Position numbers and translations under genes: made by a program
The notes under the pieces: generated by a model
What the model saw: only the letters and a program-made list of their open reading frames with translations
Told to the model about the DNA's origin: nothing
Database searches by the model: none
Shown here: one piece after another, positions 31,114 through 39,872 of the stretch
How the letters are laid out: every line of letters begins with the position of its first letter
Numbering within the stretch: position 1 is the stretch's first letter
Source: Muribaculaceae bacterium
GTDB taxonomy: Bacteria; Bacteroidota; Bacteroidia; Bacteroidales; Muribaculaceae
Length of the DNA: 41,783 bases
Assembly (NCBI GenBank): GCA_017453505.1
Contig: JAFTEU010000175.1
Coordinates: 1 to 41,783 of the forward strand
Reading direction: 5' to 3'

Positions 31114-33152
31114 TTCACATGAACTGTGATTTGATGGTCGGTCGAGAAATGGACAATCTCAATGGCTTGGTTGGTATAGCCACGCCAGTTGTCTCCTCGC
31201 TCCCAGCGGAAGCTGGTCTGAATGCCCTTATAGAGCGGAGTCTCCTCGTCGATGATTCCGTCCACACCAAGGGACTTGAGCAGGTACATGCCCGTGTCAA
31301 AGCCGTAGATGGCCATGTTGGGGACACCCTGCAATGGCTCACCGTCAAAGTTGGCCTTATAAGCGGCCTCGAGGTCACGGGTGCGGAAGCCCTTGGCGTT
31401 GAAAAAGCGCGTGAACATCCAGGAGTCAATGTCTTGCAAGTCCGTCTGGTAATCCTTTAGATACAGAACATACTCCGGGTAGGCTATCAGGGAGAGGTCG
31501 CAGTCAAAACGCTCACCCTTGACCTCCTTGAGTGCCTTGATGTATCTCTTGAGTAAGGTCTTGTCACCTGATGACGGGATAAAGACGTACTTTGATCCTG
31601 GGTTCATCTGGTTAGAAATATCATTATAACCAAGATCACCAGTCACATTGATGATGGTGGTGTTGTAGTTCTTGCGGTTAACGTGGTTGCGGATGTGCTC
31701 ATACATCTCCTTGTCGTTTGCGCCTCCCTCATTGAGGAGAATGACATTATAGCCCTTGAACTGCTCATCAAACCACCGCATCACGTCATGCATCATCTCA
31801 TTGGTGGGTGTGTTGACTTGATATACATAAGGATTGTCGAGGTAATCCTCGTTCTTGGTCGTGAAGCAGTTGAGCACGGGAACACCATTGGCTTTCCCGA
31901 AGGCATTCATGCGAGCCAGCTGTTGAGGTTCGCTAGGAGCGATGATCATGTTCATGGTCTTGAGCTCAGGACGTGCCAGGATACTGTCAGTGACGTTGAG
32001 GTTGTGTTGCGTGTCATAGACCTTGATATTGATGTGCTTGTCGGTTATATTGGCAGCACTGTCCATGGCAAGCAAGAATCCCTTGTAATAATCGGTATAA
32101 AGGTATGCCTGCTTTGGAGGGTCACTCTTGTGAAGCTGGAAGGGAAGAATCAATGCAATGTTCACCTCATTTTCCAGGCGCTTTCTCACCAGGCTGTCGT
32201 AGAGATCATTGATGCGCGGTTCATAGTAGGCACGAAGCTCATCCTCGGGGATGGTAGCCATCTCACCCGTCACGCGTTCAGAATAGGGCTTGGGTAACGT
32301 GATGATTTTACCTTTCTTGGCCTTTTTCATGTCGGGGTTGGCGGCTTTAAGTTCCTCCTCGGTGATTCCGTTTGCGGCAGCAATAGAAGCAAAGGTTTCA
32401 CCACGTTTTACCTCATACTTGTAATTGCGGCGGCTCATTCGCTCATAGATGAAGGGCAGTGCCGAATTGGGAACGATTTTGACTTTGGCTCCAGCCGTGT
32501 ATTCATCGGGCTTGAGGCCGGGGTTGGCACTGATGATGCCCTCGATGGATGAATTGTATCGTTTGGCCAGTGAATAAATGTTCTCGCCTGCCTGAATAGT
32601 GTGGAAAACGGGATCGGAACCCTGCGGCACACTGACTTGAGGAGTGGGATTGCTGCGGTCAAAAGCATCATGAACCTGTTGACTGGCGACAGCTTGTGTT
32701 GCTCTCGAGGAAGATGAGGCAGTAGCAGGAATCGTCAAAACTTGACCGACCTTGAGTCCATTGTCAGCGCCGGGATTGGCCGCAATCAGATCATCAATAG
32801 ACAAGCCATATCGCTTGGCCAATCCATAGAGCGTCTCGCCCTGCTCGACAGTGTGCTTGATTCCAGATGATTGTGCTGCAGTAGCTGTGGTGGTAGTCCC
32901 ATTCTGGGTTACCGGAAAATGAAGCCTCATGCCGTTATCAATACCATCGGCGGCATCAGGATTGTATTTGATGATATAATCCTTGGTTAGACCCAGTTTG
33001 GCGGCTATGTCATAGATGCTTTCGTTGGCTCCTGCGTCATAATAATAGTATTCGTTTCCGCCAACTATGGTCTTGGGCAGATTCATTTGAGCCATTGCCT
33101 GAAATGATGCAACAGCAAAAGCAACTAGTGCTAAAATATTTTTAAGCCTCAT
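31110..33152 (-). CDS. Four-LysM protein with receptor-like (type 1 periplasmic-binding) domain
   Basis: A 680-residue exported protein with a signal peptide (about 1-22). Four LysM-like repeats, which bind peptidoglycan glycan chains, lie at about 33-82, 99-145, 187-230 and 247-290. The second, HTVEQGETLYGLAKRYGLS, is the clearest; the first is degenerate. The C-terminal half (about 340-675) resembles the leucine-binding/type 1 periplasmic receptor fold: NIALILPF at the start, YYKGFLLAMDSA and NVILLNEGG. The start is set at ATG 33152 rather than a TTG two codons upstream. It overlaps the PorT-like gene by four bases. A cell-wall-bound sensor or assembly factor is plausible but unproven. Confidence 0.88.
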   Translation of the reverse strand: MRLKNILALVAFAVASFQAMAQMNLPKTIVGGNEYYYYDAGANESIYDIAAKLGLTKDYIIKYNPDAADGIDNGMRLHFPVTQNGTTTTATAAQSSGIKHTVEQGETLYGLAKRYGLSIDDLIAANPGADNGLKVGQVLTIPATASSSSRATQAVASQQVHDAFDRSNPTPQVSVPQGSDPVFHTIQAGENIYSLAKRYNSSIEGIISANPGLKPDEYTAGAKVKIVPNSALPFIYERMSRRNYKYEVKRGETFASIAAANGITEEELKAANPDMKKAKKGKIITLPKPYSERVTGEMATIPEDELRAYYEPRINDLYDSLVRKRLENEVNIALILPFQLHKSDPPKQAYLYTDYYKGFLLAMDSAANITDKHINIKVYDTQHNLNVTDSILARPELKTMNMIIAPSEPQQLARMNAFGKANGVPVLNCFTTKNEDYLDNPYVYQVNTPTNEMMHDVMRWFDEQFKGYNVILLNEGGANDKEMYEHIRNHVNRKNYNTTIINVTGDLGYNDISNQMNPGSKYVFIPSSGDKTLLKRYIKALKEVKGERFDCDLSLIAYPEYVLYLKDYQTDLQDIDSWMFTRFFNAKGFRTRDLEAAYKANFDGEPLQGVPNMAIYGFDTGMYLLKSLGVDGIIDEETPLYKGIQTSFRWERGDNWRGYTNQAIEIVHFSTDHQITVHVK

Positions 33153-33225
33153 AATCAATAAGTTATTCTCTTGTGCTATCTGTAATGGTTAAGTACTTTA
33201 CATCTATTTGATGCAAAGTACGCCG

Positions 33226-33233
33226 CAAATGTA
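33226..33233 (-). promoter_or_regulatory. -7 box of the LysM gene
   Basis: Minus strand TACATTTG (33233-33226), 74 bp before the ATG, in the 130-bp gap after dnaG. No well-spaced TTG seen. Confidence 0.4.
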
Positions 33234-33284
33234 CAAATTTATACCCAAAACGGCACGAAATCAGCGATAAAAAATGAAAAAAAC

Positions 33285-35534
33285 TCAATTAGGATTAACC
33301 ACGCGGTCACCGATGAACGCGGCCAGCTGATGCCTAACCTTGTAAAGTTCTTGCAGGTGTTCCATGAGCTGAGGTAACTCATCGGGTGAAGCACTGGCTA
33401 TCCGCCTTTTGGTCTCATCAATGCGGAGTACCAGTAAAGCGTTTTTCCAGTTGTAAAGTTGCTCAGGGACCAGTGAGACAAGTTTGTCGCGTTCCTCAAG
33501 GATGACCGCATACTGGGTATGAATCTTGCTCAACTGCGGCATGTTGTCTGTTGCCAACTCACAAGCCAATTGGCGAACGTCATCATCATCGATTGAGCAA
33601 AGCGCCCTCTGGAGATAGCTGCTGCTGAAGTCTTGTAATTCGTTCTTTGCCTTGACGTTGGCTTTGGCCTTGGCGGATTTTTCTTTTCTTTCTTGGGCAT
33701 TAATGAGGGCGGCACTGTCCATTGCCTCCGGGTCATGATCATCTGCTGCAGACATCTCCTCGGCAATATACTGGTTGATGCGTTCACTCAGGCCCACATT
33801 GAACGTCTCCAAATCATGGTAATAGGGCTCGATATATCCCTTTGCGATCTCAAATGTATGTTTAAACAGGGGTGTCGTGAAGTCCATTTGGTCAAGACTC
33901 AACTCATTTGAGATATATTCCAGAACGGTTGTCGGTCTGAACGAGCCATCATCATATTGTGTATCCGTCAGGTAACACATGCCGTAATTAACGATGAGCC
34001 TGATAACCTCGCGCTCCTGCTTGGAGATTCCCTGCAATGGCTTGCTCAACTGTTGGAGGGGCTGAACCGCCGCTGTGGCAGGGTGGGGTGGAAGATCTGG
34101 GGCCTGATCAGTAGGAGGAAGGGGGTATTCCTGTTGCTGTTCGGGTTGATTCTCTTTTGGACCTCCGGCCTGGGACATGCGTTCTTCTCTGGCTTGCTGC
34201 TGCTGGCGTTCCTTGCGCCATTGCTCAAGGTACTTGCCACGGTAATGCTTAATCTGGCGCAGAATGGTCTGCTCATCAATGCCGAAAAGGGTGCTGCACT
34301 CCTTGGCGTAGACCATTCGTGCAATTTCATCAGGGATGATAGCGATGGACTTAACCACGTCAGTTATGGCTGCAGTCCGCTTAATCGGGTCGTTCTTGGT
34401 GTCCTTCAGTACAACACTTGACTTGAAGTTGATAAAATCGGACTCATTCTGATCGATGTATTGCTCCACCTCGGTGTGGCTATGGGCTCGAACAAAGGTG
34501 TCAGGGTCATCTTCGGGCGGCAATGGCAGCACCTTGATGCTCAATCCCTCCTTCAGCAGCATGTCAACACCACGAATCGCCGCTTTTACACCCGCAGCAT
34601 CACCATCAAACATCTCGGTGACATTGCTGGTGAAACGCCTGATCGCGTGAATGTGTCCCTCGGTCAAGGCTGTTCCTGATGATGCGATAACATTCTTGAA
34701 ACCAGCCTGGTGCATAGAGATAACGTCGGCATATCCCTCGACAATGAAGCATTTATCCTGCTTGCTGATTTCGCGTTTCGCCTGATACAAGCCATAAATC
34801 ACGTCGCGCTTGGAGTAGATGACCGATTCGGGCGAATTCACATATTTTGCAATGTCTTTGCTCTTCTTGAGTGTTCGGCCGCCGAATGCAATTACTTTTC
34901 CAGCGATATTCATGATAGGGAACATGACTCGTCCCCTGAAGCGGTCATGCCCACCTCGGTCGTCGGGAATGCAGAGACCCACGTCAAACAGCAGCTGGGG
35001 ATTGAACCCCTGGGCAACGGCAGCTTGATAGAAATCATTATAGCCCTCGCTGGAATAACCGAGACGGAATTCCTTGATGGTCGCATCATTAAATCCACGT
35101 TCCTTGAAATAGGCCAATCCCACGTCTTGTCCCATCTGAGTCTCGTGCAGTTGTTTCTCAAAATAGGCACAGGCCCACTCGTTAAGCATCAACATGGCTT
35201 CGCGCTCGGTCTGAGCTTGTTTTTCCTCGTCGGTCAGCTCTTTTTCGTGAATCTCAATGTGGTACTTGCGTGCCAGATAGCGCAGGGCCTCAGGATAGCT
35301 CAATTGCTCATGCTTCATGATGAAGTTCACAGCACTGCCGCCCTCACCACAGGCAAAGCACTTGCAGATGCCCTTGGCTCGGGAAACATAGAATGACGGC
35401 CTCCTGTCGTTGTGGAAAGGGCAGAGGCCTATCCAGTTGGCACCACGGCGCTTGAGGGCGACAAAGTCGCTCACCACGTCAACGATGTCGGCTGTATCCA
35501 GAATCTGTTGTACTGTATTGTGATCAATCATCAT
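33285..35534 (-). CDS. dnaG: DNA primase DnaG
   Basis: Synthesises RNA primers at the replication fork with DnaB. The N-terminal CHC2 zinc finger has Cys38, His41, Cys59 and Cys62 (LCPFH, CFACGEGG). The primase core includes LGYSSEGYNDFY, and the Toprim catalytic domain includes FIVEGYADVISMHQAGF, SSGTALT and the metal-binding DGDAAG. The C-terminal part is long and polar (about 440-500 rich in Gln, Glu and Pro), then helical, for DnaB contact. At 749 residues it exceeds the usual 580-660, mainly through this linker. The ATG-ATG start is at 35534. It lies 16 bp after a TPR gene on the same strand. Confidence 0.96.
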   Translation of the reverse strand: MMIDHNTVQQILDTADIVDVVSDFVALKRRGANWIGLCPFHNDRRPSFYVSRAKGICKCFACGEGGSAVNFIMKHEQLSYPEALRYLARKYHIEIHEKELTDEEKQAQTEREAMLMLNEWACAYFEKQLHETQMGQDVGLAYFKERGFNDATIKEFRLGYSSEGYNDFYQAAVAQGFNPQLLFDVGLCIPDDRGGHDRFRGRVMFPIMNIAGKVIAFGGRTLKKSKDIAKYVNSPESVIYSKRDVIYGLYQAKREISKQDKCFIVEGYADVISMHQAGFKNVIASSGTALTEGHIHAIRRFTSNVTEMFDGDAAGVKAAIRGVDMLLKEGLSIKVLPLPPEDDPDTFVRAHSHTEVEQYIDQNESDFINFKSSVVLKDTKNDPIKRTAAITDVVKSIAIIPDEIARMVYAKECSTLFGIDEQTILRQIKHYRGKYLEQWRKERQQQQAREERMSQAGGPKENQPEQQQEYPLPPTDQAPDLPPHPATAAVQPLQQLSKPLQGISKQEREVIRLIVNYGMCYLTDTQYDDGSFRPTTVLEYISNELSLDQMDFTTPLFKHTFEIAKGYIEPYYHDLETFNVGLSERINQYIAEEMSAADDHDPEAMDSAALINAQERKEKSAKAKANVKAKNELQDFSSSYLQRALCSIDDDDVRQLACELATDNMPQLSKIHTQYAVILEERDKLVSLVPEQLYNWKNALLVLRIDETKRRIASASPDELPQLMEHLQELYKVRHQLAAFIGDRVVNPN

Positions 35535-35550
35535 GTAAATAATTTAAGCG

Positions 35551-37767
35551 TCAGTCCTTTGTCTTGCACACGACATCGGGGATAAGTGCTTGGTCTACAG
35601 CAGAAATACCATGCAGTCTCAGCTCCATGGCATCACCCTTGAAGGCAGTGCGGAATTTTTCAGTGTCCTTGTTCATGAGAGCTAGGGACTGGCGGTAGGT
35701 ATGAATGGCCTCTTGAGTCTTACCTTGGCACAGCAGCACGTGGCCACAGTTCAAGAGATCTTGGGCGGAGGGAGTATCGTCCCGGGTAATCCTGTCATAA
35801 TAGTCCAGAGCGCGGTCATAGTCGTTGAGAAGGAATGAGCACCATGCGATGGGGCGCCAAGCACGATGACGGGCCTTGGGCATCAAGTCGGCCTTGTAAT
35901 ACTGTTGCAGGGCTTCACTGGTGCGGTTTTGCTCAAGCAATACATGCCCTATGGTTAGCGTGAGTGAAACATTATCCCCGCTCATCTCCTCTACTCGTCG
36001 ATAGTAATCCAGCGCCTGATCGAGTTGGCCGAGAGAACGGTAGCATGCTGCCATGTGGCGCATGTTCCAGGCATCCTCTTCATGCAAGAGCTCATATCGC
36101 TTGTAATAGTTGAGTGCTTGGGAGGGCTTCCCTGCATTCTGATAAGCAAAGCCGATTTTCTGATAGATATGGTCATCGGCGATGTCATCCATGCCCTCTA
36201 GACGGGTGAAACACTTGATGGCGTCATCGTAGAAGTCATTCTTGAAGTACAGTGCCCCCAAGAGTTCCAGAATGTGGGCATCACGCGTGATGTGTGACAG
36301 CGGCAAGCAATCGGTCATGTCCAGGCCGGGATCGTCCATCACCGGGATGAATTCACGCCGGCGGGAGAACAGCTTGAAGAATCGGTACAGGTCCTGCACA
36401 AAGGCGTTGATGATGCTGACTCGTTGCTTGCGGTCGTCAGGCAATTCGGCCTGTTGGGCTTCCCTGAGGCTGGCATTCTGTTCCTCGAGCTGTGCCGACA
36501 TCATCGTGCGTTGAGATTCGGGTAATGCTCCCAGCGAGAGGCAGAAGGAGTACTTATCACTATTGCACAGGTATGGAGCATGCTGCACGACCTCGGCAAG
36601 TCCTATCTTGCTGGCACCAAGATTCTCAACGACCGAGGAATGGGCTGCGTAGAAAGGAAGGAACCAGTTGCTCAGTGTCTTGAAGAACGGAAAAGTCTTC
36701 AAGTGGGCAAATGTAGCGATGAAGACGTCGCTGCCCTCTAGCTGCATGGCATTGAATTCCTCGATGCGCCTAGTGATACCATGCTTGTCCAGCCATTCCT
36801 GCCAATCGGGATTGGCCTCAATGTCACTCAAGTCAATGACTTGTGACTCTTGATCCTTGAGCTTGTCGATGATGTCGGGGCGCATCTTCATGATATTGGG
36901 AATTAGGTCATTGCGAACACGTCGCTTGACATTCTCAGTGTTGCGCGACCGGGCCAATTGTGCTTGAATACTCCACACGTCATGATTGATGTCGGGAGTG
37001 TCCAGCATAGCTTCAATGCGTGATTCAATAGCCTTAGATGACGTGACTCGCTTCTTGTGGGCCAGTAGCGTGAGCATGGCACAGGTTAATGAGCGAAGTT
37101 GCACCTGGGCATCATCGCTCAGGGCATATGCTTCGAGGAGAATCAGCAGTTTGTTCTCGTCATAGAATTTCATGAGCCCGAGGAATAGGGCCGACACGAG
37201 CAGGCATCTGGCATGTACGGGTATGATATCTCCAGTGATACACAGTTTCAAGTTTCCAGCATCATCGGCACTAAGGGGGAAAGATGACCACACGCGGTTA
37301 AAAAGACGCGTCTCCAGCTGTTCGGTCTGTCGTAATTGTGACAAAATGGCATGACTGTCCTGCCGTTGTTCCGGGATTGCTTGTGACAACGTGAGTTGAC
37401 GGATGGACTCGCGGTACTCCTCTATAATGGAAATGAGTGATACGCCGGTCAGCTCGCGCCGGCGGGCATAAAACACTTCGGGGCTAGCCGCCTCAAGCAA
37501 GCTGATGTAGCACTGGTCATTAAGCGTGTAAAGTGATTGCCTTATTCCTGACAGGATATCATCTCGCTGCGGGTCCATAACGCCTTGTTCCAGGTAATTG
37601 AGCATGAAGGTATAGGACATGCGCAAGCGCTCGAGTTCATCGTTAAAGTCGCCTCGGCCGACCTCATTTACTAGTTGGCTGATCTGCTTAAACGCCGAAC
37701 TCACCTCGGCATTATCTATCTGCTGCGATATCTGCCTGTGGCAGTTCTCAATTTCGTTTATTGTCAT
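35551..37767 (-). CDS. Large cytoplasmic TPR-repeat protein, unknown
   Basis: A 738-residue protein without signal peptide. The first two thirds are helical without recognised motifs (basic segments such as TENVKRRVRNDLIPNIMKMR). TPR units occupy about 495-700: LLGALYFKNDFYDDAIKCF, YQKIGFAYQNAGKPSQAL, MAACYRSLGQLDQALDYYRRV and LNCGHVLLCQGKTQEAI. It is probably a protein-interaction scaffold. Only 16 bp separate it from dnaG, so the pair is likely one transcript. Its link to replication is not known. A -7-like TAAATTTG (37816-37809, minus) lies 42 bp upstream. Confidence 0.82.
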   Translation of the reverse strand: MTINEIENCHRQISQQIDNAEVSSAFKQISQLVNEVGRGDFNDELERLRMSYTFMLNYLEQGVMDPQRDDILSGIRQSLYTLNDQCYISLLEAASPEVFYARRRELTGVSLISIIEEYRESIRQLTLSQAIPEQRQDSHAILSQLRQTEQLETRLFNRVWSSFPLSADDAGNLKLCITGDIIPVHARCLLVSALFLGLMKFYDENKLLILLEAYALSDDAQVQLRSLTCAMLTLLAHKKRVTSSKAIESRIEAMLDTPDINHDVWSIQAQLARSRNTENVKRRVRNDLIPNIMKMRPDIIDKLKDQESQVIDLSDIEANPDWQEWLDKHGITRRIEEFNAMQLEGSDVFIATFAHLKTFPFFKTLSNWFLPFYAAHSSVVENLGASKIGLAEVVQHAPYLCNSDKYSFCLSLGALPESQRTMMSAQLEEQNASLREAQQAELPDDRKQRVSIINAFVQDLYRFFKLFSRRREFIPVMDDPGLDMTDCLPLSHITRDAHILELLGALYFKNDFYDDAIKCFTRLEGMDDIADDHIYQKIGFAYQNAGKPSQALNYYKRYELLHEEDAWNMRHMAACYRSLGQLDQALDYYRRVEEMSGDNVSLTLTIGHVLLEQNRTSEALQQYYKADLMPKARHRAWRPIAWCSFLLNDYDRALDYYDRITRDDTPSAQDLLNCGHVLLCQGKTQEAIHTYRQSLALMNKDTEKFRTAFKGDAMELRLHGISAVDQALIPDVVCKTKD

Positions 37768-37858
37768 GAATTATAGTTTATCTCATGATTACTTAGGCAA
37801 ATTCTATGCAAATTTAGTAATAATTACGCTCATCGGCGAATTTTCTCCATTAAATCTA

Positions 37859-37887
37859 TTGATTATAGAAAAATTTCCTTAATTTTG
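37859..37887 (+). promoter_or_regulatory. Promoter of the DUF4293-nhaD pair
   Basis: TTG (37859-37861), 18 bp, TAATTTTG (37880-37887), 37 bp before the start codon. Spacing is one base below the usual range. Confidence 0.65.
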
Positions 37888-37924
37888 CCGCAAAATTAAT
37901 AACAAGAAAAAAGATAAAGTATTT

Positions 37925-38374
37925 ATGGTAATACAACGCATTCAATCAGTTTATCTGCTCATTGCAGTGATTTTAATGGTAGTGTTCGCTTTTTTCCCTG
38001 CACTGTCTTTTGACCTGGCCGACAAGACTGTCCTCTACGGAGTCCTTGAAACAGGCCGTGCTGGCAACATGCACATCAACCCACTGTTGTTCACGCTGGT
38101 CACGCTGATCTCATGCTTGGCATTCATCGACATCTTCCTGTACAAGAACCTCCAACGACAGATGACGGTTTGCTTCGTTGACATCATCATTGGTCTTGCA
38201 ATGCTCGTGGCCATCGGCATCCAGGCATTTGTTGTCGGCAATCGTGAGGGTTGGACTGTATCCTGGCAGTGGACAGTGTTGTTGCCGGTGTTGTCCATCA
38301 TTTTCCTGATGCTGGCCCACAAGTCGATGTCCAACGACAAGAAGAAACTGCGTGACGCTGACCGCTTGAGATAA
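37925..38374 (+). CDS. DUF4293 family membrane protein
   Basis: A 149-residue membrane protein with four helices and the characteristic N-terminus MVIQRIQSVYLLIAV of DUF4293, a family restricted, as far as I know, to Bacteroidota. A basic hydrophilic tail (SNDKKKLRDADRLR) follows the last helix. The function is unknown. It precedes nhaD by 67 bp on the same strand, which makes co-transcription likely. Confidence 0.88.
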   Translation: MVIQRIQSVYLLIAVILMVVFAFFPALSFDLADKTVLYGVLETGRAGNMHINPLLFTLVTLISCLAFIDIFLYKNLQRQMTVCFVDIIIGLAMLVAIGIQAFVVGNREGWTVSWQWTVLLPVLSIIFLMLAHKSMSNDKKKLRDADRLR

Positions 38375-38441
38375 TCAAGCATAAGCAGATGCACACACAT
38401 TTTACAACTATAATTTACTATTAAAAAACTAGTACTACACG

Positions 38442-39779
38442 ATGGTTACAGCAATGATAATCATCTTTGTGATTGGCTATGTGCTGATCACAATGGAACA
38501 TCCCCTCCACATTAATAAAGCGACCTTTGCATTGCTCACTTGTGGCTTGCTCTGGAGCGTGTATGCCATCCTCGGTGACGATCCTCACATGCATGAGGCT
38601 ATTGTTACCCAGCTGGGCGATGCGTGCGAGATTGTTGTATTCCTGATTGGTGCAATGACCATTGTGGAGATTATCGATCGCTATGGTGGCTTCTCGTTTA
38701 TCACCGAGAATATTAATGCAAAGAGTAAACGCCACCTGCTGTGGATCATGTGTACGCTGTCGTTCATCATGTCGGCTGTTCTTGACAACATGACAACAAC
38801 CATCATCATGGTGATGATGTTGCGCCGTCTGCTCAGTGACCAGAAGGAGCGTTGGCTTTTTGCTGGACTGATTGTCATCGCAGCCAACGCTGGTGGCGCA
38901 TTTTCACCCATTGGTGATGTCACCACCATCATGCTGTGGATGGACGAGAAAGTTTCATCGGTAGGCTTGATTACCAACCTGCTCATTCCCAGCATCATCG
39001 CCATGGTTGTTCCCGTGCTGATTGCCCAATTCTACATCAAGGAGGGCAAGATGCAGAAGATCACCCGTATGTCCGATAAGAATCCGGATCTGCATGACCG
39101 TCACCCGCACTTGAGCAAGGCTATGCTCATCATCGGTGTTTCAGGTCTGTTGTTTGTGCCTATTTTCAAAACGCTGACAGGTCTTCCTCCCTTTATGGGT
39201 ATCATGTTGTCGCTGGGTGTCATCTGGGGTATTACCGAGATATGGGTAAAGCGTTTCAAGATTGATTCTAAGATGGGTGGACGTGTCTCATCGGCACTCC
39301 ACACCATTGACATGCCCACCATTCTTTTCTTCCTGGGCATTCTGATGGCGGTGTCCGCTCTGTCTGAGGTCGGAGTCCTCAATTCTCTCGCCGACGGCAT
39401 GAACACCAAGATCCATCAGCCTGTGCTGATGACTTCCATCATTGGCGTGCTCTCGTCTATCGTGGACAACGTGCCGCTGGTTTCGGCATGTATCAAGATG
39501 TTTGAGAATATGGCTCCTGCGGGCACAACCGATCCTTATCTGCTGACCTTCGTCGAGGACGGTTTGTTCTGGCACCTGTTGACCTTCTGCGCTGGTGTCG
39601 GTGGTTCGCTCCTCATCATCGGTTCGGCTGCGGGTGTTGTGGCTATGGGTATTGAGAAGATTCCGTTCTTCTGGTATTTCAAGCGTGTGTCACTGCTTGC
39701 CCTGGCCGGCTACGTGGCTGGTATTGTTATTATCTATCTTGAAAGCCTGTGTCCCTTCTTCCTACAAGCAGGTGGATGA
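38442..39779 (+). CDS. nhaD: Na+/H+ antiporter, NhaD type
   Basis: A 445-residue inner-membrane antiporter of the ion transporter superfamily that exports Na+ in exchange for H+. Family motifs are GDACEIVVFLIGAMTIVEIID, AVLDNMTTTIIMVMMLRR (conserved Asp-Asn), NAGGAFSPIGDVTTIMLW, and the second half SIVDNVPLVSACIKMF and CAGVGGSLLIIGSAAGV. These are the inverted-repeat ion-binding segments of NhaD. About twelve helices are visible. It follows the DUF4293 gene and is closed by a terminator. Na+ homeostasis would complement the Na+-pumping decarboxylase encoded at 20.5-25.3 kb. Confidence 0.93.
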   Translation: MVTAMIIIFVIGYVLITMEHPLHINKATFALLTCGLLWSVYAILGDDPHMHEAIVTQLGDACEIVVFLIGAMTIVEIIDRYGGFSFITENINAKSKRHLLWIMCTLSFIMSAVLDNMTTTIIMVMMLRRLLSDQKERWLFAGLIVIAANAGGAFSPIGDVTTIMLWMDEKVSSVGLITNLLIPSIIAMVVPVLIAQFYIKEGKMQKITRMSDKNPDLHDRHPHLSKAMLIIGVSGLLFVPIFKTLTGLPPFMGIMLSLGVIWGITEIWVKRFKIDSKMGGRVSSALHTIDMPTILFFLGILMAVSALSEVGVLNSLADGMNTKIHQPVLMTSIIGVLSSIVDNVPLVSACIKMFENMAPAGTTDPYLLTFVEDGLFWHLLTFCAGVGGSLLIIGSAAGVVAMGIEKIPFFWYFKRVSLLALAGYVAGIVIIYLESLCPFFLQAGG

Positions 39780-39808
39780 TTCTGAGTTTTTGATGTTCAA
39801 CTAAATAA

Positions 39809-39852
39809 GCAGGGCGAGAAATCGAATAATGATTTTCCGCCCTGTGCTTTTT
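39809..39852 (+). terminator. Terminator after nhaD
   Basis: Imperfect stem based on AGGGCG / CGCCCT extended by GAAATC / GATTTTC, then GCTTTTT. It lies between the convergent nhaD and GH20 genes. Confidence 0.8.
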
Positions 39853-39872
39853 ATGCGCTTTCAGTTATTGCT

